This document shows positions 37,700-47,315 of a stretch of DNA of 64,000 nucleotides, piece by piece; the first letter of the stretch is position 1; each line of letters begins with the position of its first letter. Location of the stretch: contig NC_063015.1 in the NCBI RefSeq assembly GCF_020509005.1, positions 3,844,001-3,908,000 of the forward strand. Direction: 5' to 3'. Below the pieces are notes generated by a model, which was given only the letters and a program-made list of their open reading frames with translations, made no database searches and had not been told where the DNA came from. This stretch comes from Fulvia fulva. Lineage: Eukaryota > Ascomycota > Dothideomycetes > Mycosphaerellales > Mycosphaerellaceae. The translations under genes and the position numbers were made by a program.

Positions 37700-38451
37700 T
37701 GTTAGTCACAGTCCCTCGAAAAATACGAACGCGGGTTAATTCACGGTAGTTAACCCGCTATAAGTATTAGAAGTCTAGCTTAGTATATAAGCGCTAAGAA
37801 TTATATACCCCGTAATATTTACTACGGGACCTAGCCCTCCAAATTTACTACTCTACTAAACCTTAACAGATTCACTTCGGCTCGTAGCTATATCACTTAC
37901 GGTACTCCCGCGAGCACCCGCGACTACGCTAGACCCTAGAAGAAGCACGTAGAAGACTCGGAACGTAGGGCAGGTTGGAATAAGGTTTTAAGCAAAGCTA
38001 CTAAGCGCGGCTTTGTATAGGTTAGCCCTGTTAAGATGTAGCATCTCAAAGGGAGTCAACAATCAGGAAGTGATCTAGTAGCCTAAGGCATCCAAGATGA
38101 CTCAGCTTGTAGGGAGATACCTTCTCTCCCCTTTAGCTTAGATAGATATCTAACACAATCAACATATTGGTTCCTAATATATTGCTGCATACTCGTGCTA
38201 TTAGTCAGTTGAAGATTGATCTCTTACTCTACTCCGCTACTATCCACCCGTACCTGTTCAACAAGCCCTATTAATACGGGGACACGTACTCGTGAGGGTC
38301 GCGTATAAATATCCGGCCTTCCCTAGGCCTCTCTTACTTTCTTCGTCTTTCGTTTTGTATAGCAATCATACTATACCCTTTATACCTATACTTCGTACCT
38401 ATATTCTCGCTTTTACTCTTACATCTTATAGGCTAGGCTCTCGCCCTAACA
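37700..38451. repeat. Possible LTR of an unknown element, with a solo LTR nested inside
   Basis: The segment begins TGTTAG and ends CTAACA, a perfect 6-bp inverted terminal pair. Once the nested 235-bp LTR and its duplication are removed it is about 512 bp. A TATA-like CGTATAAATATCC lies at about 38,311 and pyrimidine-rich sequence follows, as in LTR promoters. No flanking duplication was found, and no internal region is attached. It contains an inverted-repeat module (37722-37768) also present inside G2. Confidence 0.4.
38029..38263. mobile_element. Solo LTR (235 bp), little RIP, AGCCC target duplication
   Basis: It starts TGTTAAGATG and ends CTGTTCAACA, flanked by AGCCC at 38024-38028 and 38264-38268. 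A second copy of the same length lies at 39346-39580. CA and TG are retained, so this copy is younger or has escaped RIP. A perfect duplication with no internal region means LTR-LTR recombination removed the body of the element. Confidence 0.9.
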
Positions 38452-38452
38452 T

Positions 38453-38598
38453 AGAGGGAAAGCTAATCTAGATAAGGAGTAGTCGGGGGCGGAAAGGGTT
38501 CTTACCTATTCGGGTTTCCCTTTATATATAACAATAGATATATACCTATATAGGCCGGATAGGGTCCTAGAACAGGGGAATAACAAATCTATCTATCT
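38453..38598 (+). mobile_element. LINE1 3'-end fragment (5'-truncated insertion)
   Basis: The last ~146 bp of LINE1, from AGAGGGAAAGC to the tail CAAATCTATCTATCTAT, match copy B 9420-9568. It ends at the same ATCT units, which confirms them as the true 3' terminus. Moderate RIP. Confidence 0.85.
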
Positions 38599-38816
38599 AT
38601 AAAAGGTCAAAGCATATTGATTTTATATATAACTATATTAGACATCTCTAGTAGTAGAAGAAGATTATAGTAGACTACTGCTATACAAAGGACATAGCTA
38701 CTAATAGGTTAATAAAGCCCCTTAATAGCTAGTAGTTCTAAAACTTTATAAGGCAGCTCTAGCTTACGTAAAGGGATTATAGGAGACTATATAGCCTAAG
38801 TAGGAGTGTTAAGAAC

Positions 38817-39040
38817 ATATAGACCGTAGGACAAGTATATAGGTGTAGGTGTGTTATGTGACTAGAATACGTGACTAGGGTTTACTAGCCTATAGGCTAG
38901 CAAACATCCGGATACCTAGTATCTACCTATACTAATACCGGCGATACTATATATAGATATACGCTATCCTATTAGGTCCTTCTTCGTCTTTCGTGTGATC
39001 CGCCGTCTTCTACTACTACGTAACTCGTACCTATTTAATA
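38817..39040. repeat. Possible solo LTR, 224 bp
   Basis: It begins TGTTAAGAAC and ends CGTACCTATTTAATA, closely resembling the ends of the 235-bp LTR family (TGTTAAGATG and CGTACCTGTTCAACA, allowing RIP), but the middle differs. No 5-bp duplication is visible. The 218 bp between the LINE1 fragment and this repeat hold nothing I recognise. Confidence 0.4.
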
Positions 39041-42000
39041 GACTATACTATTAGGTACTTATTAGACCTCTAGTTTACCTTATAGGTACGGCATTTCGAA
39101 TGATTTATTATTATAATGCCCTTCTCCTATTATATCTCTAGTTCGTAGTCTACGAACTAACTAGAGCCGAGCACGATATTATACTCTAGTAATTCTACTA
39201 AATAGTAGCTAAGGATTTCGACGTAGCTACCGATATTAAAAGGAAAGTACTTAGACTCGGTAATAAGCTCGTTAGCGGAGCCGCTATTAGCTAGTCCTAA
39301 TTAAAGAGGTTCTTCCTAGAGTCGAGGAAGATTATATATACGAGCTATTAAGATATAGTATCTCAAAGGGAGTCAACAATCAGGAAGTGATCTAGTAGCC
39401 TAAGGCATCTACGATGACTTAGCTTATAGGGAGATACCTTCTCTCCCCTTTAGCTTAGATAGATATCTAATATAATCAACATATTAGTTCCTAATATATT
39501 GCTATATGCTCGTGCTATTAGTTAGTCAAAGATTGATCTCTTACTCCACTCCGCTACTATCTACCCGTACCTATTTAATACGAGCGTATATAGAGTTTAT
39601 ATACTAAGAGGTAGTACTATAACTAAGGAAGGTAAGAGCTTAATTACTATCTATACTACTAGGCATTATAAGGTAAGGGGATACTCTCGGCCTTAGTACC
39701 CCTCGTATAATAGGCGGTATTAGAGAGCTTACTAATATACGTAAAGCGTACTCTAGTCCTTATATTACCGTATCTCGCTATATTTCCTTCTTAGTATTAT
39801 GTTCGTAAGTAGGACTAACGGTTATCGTACTTAAGCGTTAGTCTAGCTATTTCCCTATTACTAAGGGTTAGCCGGTGTCTATATTATAGAGCTATTATTC
39901 GCGCGTGGCCGAGGGCGCTTATACTACTTAGTAGGGTAGTCTAGCGAGTATAAGTTATAGTCTATACGGCGGTAGCGGACATAACCGCCTACTATAATAA
40001 TACTAGCCTTCTCCTTAGGCTCGAGCTTCTTAAGTTCCTTAAATTCGCGCGGTATCTAAGCGTATAGCTTAAGGCCTAAACCTTAGGCTATGCCGGGCGC
40101 GGTAGGTATAGTACCGTTACTACCGCTATTCCTACCGCTAGTACTACGAGGTGGTCGTAGTATAGCTAGGGTCTTTGACTTTAGGCGCTCGAACTTAGCT
40201 TCGAGCTTATAGTATAGGTCGACTAAGTCTTCGCGGTCCTTAGTCTCTATAGGTAGTGCCTCTATATATTTATAGTTAAGCTTGCCCTCGAGTAGACGGT
40301 AATTAGTCTTAGCTAATAGGTCGTATAAGTTGCGCTATTCGTCGTACTTAGCGATAAAAATAGAAAATAACTCGTTCTTACCCTACTATAAGACCTAGAG
40401 CTTCTAGAAGGCCTTACCTACGACGTCCTTCTTACTATACTAATCGATAAGGAATTAGATTATCCTATTAATAGACTTAAAGGGGTTAACGCAATTACGC
40501 TTAGTACGCTTAGAGGGTACTCGCGGATTATATAGCTAGTACGGGTACCCGTCGAGGTAGTTAAGGATATAGCGTAGTCCGTCCTCGATAGTCTAGAACT
40601 ATATTATAGACAGCTTGATCTCTAGCTAATCGAGCTAACGGTCAAAGTTTATATTCTTGTTATCGAACTTACTTTCTAGATCCTTAACTGACTTGTTAGT
40701 ATATATAACATTAACGGAGGGTTCGATAGTAGTGAACTAGCTAACGGCGGTATTACTAGTCACCCTAGAAGTACTACTAGGTATGCCCTAGCGTTCTCGT
40801 CGTAAGGAGTTACGGCGTAGGTAACGGCGTAGTTAACTATTATCTCTACCCTTATCGTTATTAGAGTTGTCTCCGTCGTTATCGCTACTACCTCTACTAC
40901 CTCCTCGTCGGGTGCCTCTACCTATACGGTCCTACTAAGTAGGAGGCGTAGGTGATCGTAAAACACTTTTACGACGAGGGGAGTAGACACGGACCTAATA
41001 ACTACGGTTATTATTATTATTACCGTTAGTACCGCTAGTATCGCTAGTACCGTTCGTGTCCTTAGCTACTAGCTAAGCCTTTAGCTCTACTACCTCCTTA
41101 TTTAGAGCCTAATTACGCTTAGATAGGGCTTTAATGTCCTAAGGTAATATGCCTACCTACGACTCCTCGACCTGTCCGAAGAGCGTATCGTTATCCTATC
41201 GGAGGCGCTAATTAGCTTCCTTAAGGTCTTATATCTAACTCTTATACTTCTAGTATTTGTTAAAGTATAATATAAAGAGGCCTTTAACATCCTTATCTTT
41301 TTCGAGTTGACTAAGACTCTCGGAAACGATATTACGTTCCTTCTTTATATCGGCGTACTTACGCTATATAACCTTATTAGCCTTCTTTAGGGACTCGACC
41401 TAGTTAAAAAGTGTGATGTAGTCTAACTATATCTAGCGAACGAGGTGAAATATAATCTCCGGGTGTACTATAGTACGATTCGCGAACTCGGCTAGGCTCT
41501 TAATAGTAGTATACTCTAAGGCGATTGCCTACTCCTTAGATTAGCGTATATTATTAGTTTTACTATCTTATATAGATATATTATCTCTTAACTCTATAAT
41601 CTTATACACCTTGATTCCTCCTTCTTCTAAGATCTATTCTTTGTCGAGGAATTATATAAAGTTAATAGAGTCGGAGGTTAAGGCAAACTACTATTCTTTA
41701 GGTAGTAGGTCCTTCTCAATCTCTTATTGTTCGGCGGCGAATACGTTCGAGTCGTCGTCGGAAGGGAAGGCACCTAGGGCGGTATCGATACCTAGGTTAT
41801 CGAGTGTCTACGTTTTAGTAGATACGGTTAGGAAAACTTAGCGCGTACGAGTAACTAACGCTTATACTTACTAAGATCTAGATAAAGAGGTTACTTAGGC
41901 AAGAGCACCCCGTTAGTAGTACTACTAGGTATAGCTATATTGTGCTATTACGTAGTAGATAAGACTACTCTCTTAGTAGGTATATAAGGGCCCTATAAGA

Positions 42001-42412
42001 GTAGAGAGGCGCGCGTTTTACGCGAAGGAGAGAGGTGATCTATTAACTTAACTAATACGCTTATTTACGCGACTATAGTTGTTATTAATGCGCCTATACG
42101 CGCGACTCGACGGTTAGTAACTATAGTAAACTTAACCTACCTTAATACGTACTTTACGAGTACGATTTAATTATAACTACTAGCCTAACTAGATAGGCCG
42201 CTTCTACGACCGAATAAACTATTACGGGTAGTAATCTATAAGACGATAGTATAGGGTTGCCGTAAAACAAGCGTTGTTTAGTAAGGCTACGAAAGAGAAG
42301 CGCGAAGCGCGCGAGATATATAAGGAAGTGCTAAGGCGCTAGTACGTAGGGATACGGGTTTCCCGCGGGGAAGAGCCGCGGCGCGACGTTACGGTAGTAG
42401 TGAACCGTAACA
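39041..42412 (-). mobile_element. Chromovirus fragment G4: protease, gag and 5' LTR
   Basis: Minus-strand translation at about 39,220-39,120 gives the protease end (VELLEYNIVLGSS, FVDYELEI). Gag-like sequence follows to about 42.25 kb and the LTR lies at about 42,258-42,412 (ending CCGTAACA). The LTR shares the GAAAGAGAAGCGCGAAG core but differs from that of G3 by far more than RIP changes, so G3 and G4 are probably not halves of one element. The RT and integrase are missing. A solo LTR is inserted at 39,346. RIP is heavy throughout. Confidence 0.65.
39346..39580. mobile_element. Solo LTR (235 bp), RIPped, CGAGC target duplication
   Basis: Second member of the family at 38029-38263, equal in length, with ends converted to TATTAAGATA and TATTTAATA. 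It is flanked by CGAGC at 39341-39345 and 39581-39585. It sits inside the G4 protease. Confidence 0.9.
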
Positions 42413-42432
42413 GTCTTATTTTTAAACCTTTA

Positions 42433-43565
42433 ACGTGCTTTACTACCGAGCGGGCTATACTACCGAGCGGGCTACTTTTGCTAAGGACTATACTACTTCT
42501 ACTTTATCTACGACGGTATCTTAATACGACGACATCCTATAGAATCGTTACTAGGAGGACAATTCCTCTTTAGATTCTTCGCTATCTAGCGAGTCTACTT
42601 AATAGATACGTACGTTATGCCCCGACTTGCTATATCGCTTATAGCGTCGTAGCCTTAGTACTAGCCAAATACTATCTAGCGACTCTCTACTTACTTCCTG
42701 CCTTCTAGTATCCTCTAGAGGTATTAATTGCGACGCCTTATCGAAGGTTAGAGACCCTCTAGACTAAATGTACTTACGCTTTCGTACTTTCCGCTATATA
42801 AGGGCCTCGTTAGACTTACGTAGCTTACTAATCTCGCTTTATATAAGAGCTATCTAATACGCTATCTCTCTACTCCCTCTCTATTGCCCTATTGATCGAC
42901 CTTCCTCTTTCTACTACGCCTTTCTAAACCCGTAACGACGCTCTAAGACGTAATGACACCTATTATAAACCCTATCTTGTCGAAGTTATAGGTGTCCTAG
43001 TTAAGGATGCTATACTTCTCCTTTATATTAGGTATAAGTAAGAACTACTTCTCGATAACGTCTAGATCTTCTATTAGAGCTCGCTAACGATCGTATCTAC
43101 GTATTATATAAACCTTTAGCTTACGATACCGCCTAATAAACCTGTCTGTCTAATTAAGACTAGCGGACTTAAGACCCTTCTCTTATAGTAATAAATCGGC
43201 TATTACTCGTATACTAGCCTTTAATAGCGGGAAACCTCTAAGATCTAGCTCGAGTATATACTTAAGTATCACCCTCTCTTCTAGCTCTATAAGCTTCTTC
43301 GAATTAGGCTCGTAGTCACCCCGAGGAGGTCGTTTATTCAATCGATACCCTAGTGTAGTTCGAGACGCGTCGTATACCTTTATAGCAAGTCGATTCGTAA
43401 TTGTCGCGTCGCGTTTCGTGGCCTAGACAGCTAAGGTCAGTTTGGCCTCGTTTAAAGACAATATACGCTATAATAGTAGTTATATAGCTATATCTATCGA
43501 AGTAGTACAGTTCTTAGTAAAAGTGGCCCGCTCGGTAGTATAGCCCGCTCGGTAGTAAAGCACGT
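42433..43565 (-). mobile_element. Internally deleted Fot1-like element (non-autonomous derivative)
   Basis: Both ends are the doubled-motif inverted repeats of the element at 24946-26811, and TA flanks both sides (42431-42432, 43566-43567). Compared with that copy, about 733 bp are gone. The junction near 42,885 joins sequence matching 26,365 to sequence matching about 25,635, removing all three catalytic Asp regions except the first part of the domain. The N-terminal DNA-binding part remains, mutated. It is MITE-like in structure, and its mobility would need transposase from elsewhere. Confidence 0.9.
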
Positions 43566-44642
43566 TAAGCTAATCGCGTTTCCTACTAATTATAGGACTA
43601 GGAGACGATTATAAACCTTAGAAACTAGTATAGTCTTACTTCTTCGGAGTTAGAACCGGGGCAAGTAGTACGATTGGTATATAGTGTACGTATATGTATC
43701 TCTATAAAGTGATCCGAATCCTAGTATTTATGTCGCTAATTCACTAAATATCTTGCGTTACGTGTCCGTATATGCGACGTATACGCGAATAGTTAATAGA
43801 AAGAAGTATATATGCCTGGCTTGGCGTCCGAGCTTTGGCTTACTTCACTTTGCGCGCGTTAAAACACAGCAAACAAATAACTTTTCAAGCGTAGCGACCG
43901 AGCGCTAGCCACACCGGAGTACGAGCTTGCGAGTACGTAGGTGAGGCGTCAGCGAGGCAACTAGCCTTGGCGCCCGCTCTGATTGGTCAACTTTCAAGTT
44001 TTAGGGTCACGTGACCTACCGCACTGTGCCTGTTGGCGAACTCGCAAACATATACTCGTCGCTAACGCCTATGTCGTCGTATAATAAGCACTGTACCTCG
44101 GGTAGCGGTAGCGTGGATCGCACGCTACTTTGCAGTCTAGAAGGGTTGGTAGAGAGCTCCACTCCGCTACGCTTACCTTTGGAGGTTCACAACCGCCAAC
44201 AGCACATTTTTATCTGCGCGGTGAGGGCTACCATTCTTCGCACAGACTTGTGAGCTGATTCCGAGATACAGACTGGCTTCAACACTTCTTGGGTTCCTCG
44301 ATTTCCCATCATTTCCCACGGCGTCAATCTCCAAGACATCTACACTGACAAGCCAGTCGGGTATGTTGGAGTTGCGGCGCCATCTATGCCCAACTATTTG
44401 ACAATCTATGGTCCATACGGCCCAATCTTGACAAGCATCATTTTTCCAAACATGAGCATCTCATCATGGACGTCGACGGTCGCTCTGTAAAATACTCTCT
44501 GTCAAGCTCTCCTCGACCAACCATGGCGCTACCTCCTAAATCAGACCGCTGCTGCACTCGATAGTGAAGCCACCAATCCGGCTCCGCCAAGAAGCTTGCT
44601 TCGGTCACGTGGTGGAGCGAACACCTGACTTGGGAGGTCGCC
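43566..44642. other. Transition from repeat block to gene-rich DNA
   Basis: From 43,566 to about 43,850 CA/TG are still depleted although no repeat is recognised, which may be RIP spreading into flanking single-copy DNA or an unrecognised relic. From about 43,850 the composition is ordinary. Short ORFs at 44,011-44,253 (plus) and 44,438-44,659 (minus) show no domain and I do not call them genes. The last part is presumably the promoter of the next gene. Confidence 0.5.
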
Positions 44643-45525
44643 ATGGCGATGTCAAACAAGAAGCGCCCTTACCACATTTTCAGTCTACCGCAGGAACTTG
44701 AAGACATCATATTTGCATATGCGTACGACGGAAGTGATCAGAAGAAAGTCATAGTTCCGCGCAAGGAAGGCGCGGACCTGAGACACCTACGAGCCGCGTC
44801 CCTCCCGCAAGTCAACCATCAACAAGTGGCTCGTCTGCAAGAAATGGTTCATAGCAGCTGCCCGAGCTTGGGTCGAGAGTCATCAAATCTCCACCAGCGG
44901 TGTCGCGCCCGGAATCATCGACCGCGACATCTTGTCCGGAAGTCATGGAGTCCTGCATGCTTTCGCCACCGATGTGAAGGCAACTCTGTGGGACGTCCAC
45001 GAAGAGGAGAACTTCGAGGAGAAGTACCCGAGACTGCGCAAACTGACAGTCGCCGTGGACCCTTCTTACCTGGGAGGAGTCTTTCGCCGCGAGCAGGTCC
45101 GGAGGTTCAAGAAGGAGATTCCCAGTGACTTGACAGATGACGACATCCGTGCATCGGACGCATATCGCCGTTTGATGGCGTTGAAGAAGGTCTACCACCT
45201 GACCGTAGTGTCTACGAGACCGGACTTGCGACCGTCCGAGCTCTTGGCGACAAGTCTACAGCGACTCGAGAGAGTTGTGCGGGATGATCTGAAACACCGC
45301 CCGAAGAAAGGCTCGACCGACAGCACGCCCATCTCAACTGCAATGCCGCTCTACTTGGGCTCAGAAGTACCTTGCGAGATTCAGTGGATAGAGCTGTGGC
45401 GTATAAAGGCACGGCGCATATTGGTCAGGCTTATTGCTTGTCTCGCTGTTCTGTCGATGCTCTGGGCGTGTGGAGGCTTTGCAAGCTGCTGGAGTGGGTT
45501 TGATGTAGAGGGCTATCGACCGTGA
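44643..45525 (+). pseudogene. F-box-like hypothetical gene with an apparent frameshift
   Basis: The start MAMSNKKRPYHIFSLPQELE has the LPxEL-type opening of fungal F-box-like proteins. The frame beginning at ATG 44643 is productive to about 44,770. From about 44,783 a different frame is clearly the coding one (INKWLVCKKWFIAAARAW, then VLHAFATDVKATLWD) and runs to TGA 45523-45525. No intron with proper splice sites fits between them, so one base appears lost or gained near 44,755-44,785. The C-terminus (about residues 250-275) is hydrophobic. Such proteins usually act as substrate adaptors of SCF ubiquitin ligases, but the match is only to the start of the domain. It could be a pseudogene near the repeat block or a sequencing error. 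Confidence 0.5.
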
Positions 45526-45996
45526 AGAGAGATACTTCGGGTGGACAAGTCTAACCGACACCGACCAGAAGTGCATCTCGATGGGAAAGTGTCCGAGAAG
45601 AGCGACCATGAGCTATGCAAGTGAAGAAAGAATTAGCCTGATGCTAGAGTTCCAAAGCGAGCTCGTCTATAACGAGCTTCAAGGAGAACGGTTGAGATGC
45701 TTCAAGGAGCAATAGCATGACGAAGCCGTAACGATGAGAAGACGATTCACATTCCACAGTCGTGGTGAATCGTAGGATAGGACGCTTCCTCCGGGACTTC
45801 GCCCGAGTCTTGGACAGCGTGCTGTGCGTGGGGATCTCTGCTAGTACTGGACCTTCTAACCGCAGTCTGATACCGTGCGATGTCCGCATAAGAACATCAA
45901 CTCCATGCCCTCGGTCATGTCATCTTTATCGGCCAGGACCTGACTTCGCCTACACACTTGGCTTCGAATAACTGACTAAGTGGTCAACCCCATAGG
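45526..45996. other. Intergenic, nothing recognised
   Basis: There are short ORFs on both strands but no domain, splice-site pattern or repeat that I can support. Confidence 0.5.
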
Positions 45997-46548
45997 TCAT
46001 CCCCACAGCTTGTCAGTCGGGACTTCAGCTCCACGACGACGATGTCCGACCACTGCGAACTCCAACACATTCTCGTCAGATTTCAGTCGCCAGCATATCT
46101 CCCCATTTCTCGACCGACTCCGACTCATTCCACGCAAGTAGCTCGCGTCGCCTACTGCTGCTCCTCCATCGACCAGACGTGAGTACGTATCAGCCTCGCA
46201 AAAGAAGTTGGCAGCCCCGAGCGATGTCATGGCGTGCGAGAATGGCGTGGACCTGTGTTCTCGCAGGCTGAAACTCCTGCATGCTACGCGGTAGATCATG
46301 TCACCCTTTTCATCGTGCTCGGGGTCTGGATCGTGGCTACAACAGAAGAACTGCGTCTTTCGGCGAAGGCCAGCATGTTGCTTGGAAAGGCATTCTTCCA
46401 TGCGCTCGAATAGATCGTCTGCCGCCACCATATCGGCGATTGCCTTCCAGTGCTCGCGGTCGATAACAAGGCCACTCACAACAGAATGGACCCAGACAGC
46501 TTGCGTCTCAAGGTAGTTCACAGCTCGCATTGGATCGAGTGAGCCCAT
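45997..46548 (-). CDS. Hypothetical protein, 183 aa
   Basis: A single open frame from ATG 46548 to the stop at 45997. No signal peptide or membrane segment is evident. The sequence has five or six cysteines including a CC pair (QFFCCSHDPDPEHDE) and an Arg/Ser-rich stretch (GMSRSRSRNGE). I do not recognise a family. It begins only 23 bp beyond the end of the next upstream reading frame on the same strand (46572), so the two could be parts of one mis-split gene. Coding status is uncertain because it rests on length alone. Confidence 0.4.
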   Translation of the reverse strand: MGSLDPMRAVNYLETQAVWVHSVVSGLVIDREHWKAIADMVAADDLFERMEECLSKQHAGLRRKTQFFCCSHDPDPEHDEKGDMIYRVACRSFSLREHRSTPFSHAMTSLGAANFFCEADTYSRLVDGGAAVGDASYLRGMSRSRSRNGEICWRLKSDENVLEFAVVGHRRRGAEVPTDKLWG

Positions 46549-46571
46549 AGCAAGCTGTGCTTCGCATCACT

Positions 46572-47081
46572 TCACTGAAGCCTTGACGAAAGCATGGTGC
46601 GCACTGGTCCATAAGGCTCGGACTCGTTCCATCCATCTGTGGTCGCGAGTGGCCCTGTTTCCTCGCCTCCACCCTGGCTCTTGTTGGGGTTCTTCTCTTG
46701 GGGTGTCAGGCCAAGGCGGCCTTTGAGCTTGTCCACAATCTCGGGGAAGTCCGCCGGTAGTGGTGAGATAGGCTGCAAAGTCTTGCTTCCTTCGAGCAGG
46801 GCCTGAGTGGCGATTGAACTGATGGTGGCGAGCTCTTGCGGCTTCAGGTTGTCGAGACCGCCATTTCTGCTGGCGGCGACGAGCTCAAGTGGGATGTCTG
46901 CGGTGAGGTTAATTTTGATGGATATGGTTGGAAAGTGCTGCGCTGAGAGTGAGTGTCAGTCTAGGAGTGCGTCGAGTGCGTCCAGTGTTAGCTTACGAGT
47001 TGGTGGCTGTGACGGTAATCACTTCGTGGGAGCGCAGGCGTGCTTCTGTGCAGGTGAGGATCGAGTCGCCGGACAGATATG
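46572..47081 (-). CDS. Hypothetical protein, probably spliced (structure unresolved)
   Basis: The terminal exon, read from about 46,937 down to the stop at 46,572, encodes roughly 121 residues with coding-like character (TISIKINLTADIPLELVA, PQELATISSIATQALLEG, then an acidic, Gly-rich end). It begins after a good acceptor (GCAG at 46,938). A 59-bp intron with GTAAGC donor and CTGAC branch site is possible at 46,938-46,996. Before that, 46,997-47,081 reads LSGDSILTCTEARLRSHEVI in one frame, but the phases of this exon and the last exon do not agree, so the model is incomplete. No family recognised. Confidence 0.35.
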
Positions 47082-47315
47082 CTGACAGTCAGTGTTGTTC
47101 TTGTGGTGACCTGAGTGAGGATGTTGTGTCGCTTCTAGTCGATGTGTCGATGTGTTTGCGAGAATAAGTCAGAGAATTGCTAGTGGCAGCCGAAGAACCT
47201 TGCTAGCGCCGGGCGGAGACGTATGTGAAAGTGTCCTGTAGCTGAACTGCGGCTCATCCTGTAGTATAGCATGCCCTACGTGTCCCCCGTCCTACGCCTC
47301 AACTCCTCGTCCGAT

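Noticed and set aside
29392..42412. G3 and G4 as a single full-length chromovirus
   Set aside because: Their LTRs differ by many non-RIP substitutions and the two halves do not meet in frame.
1..43570. A giant cargo-carrying transposon (Starship-like) or a biosynthetic gene cluster hidden in the repeat block
   Set aside because: No tyrosine recombinase captain, synthase, or other cargo gene is readable. All recognised segments are parts of LINEs, LTR elements or a Fot1-like transposon.
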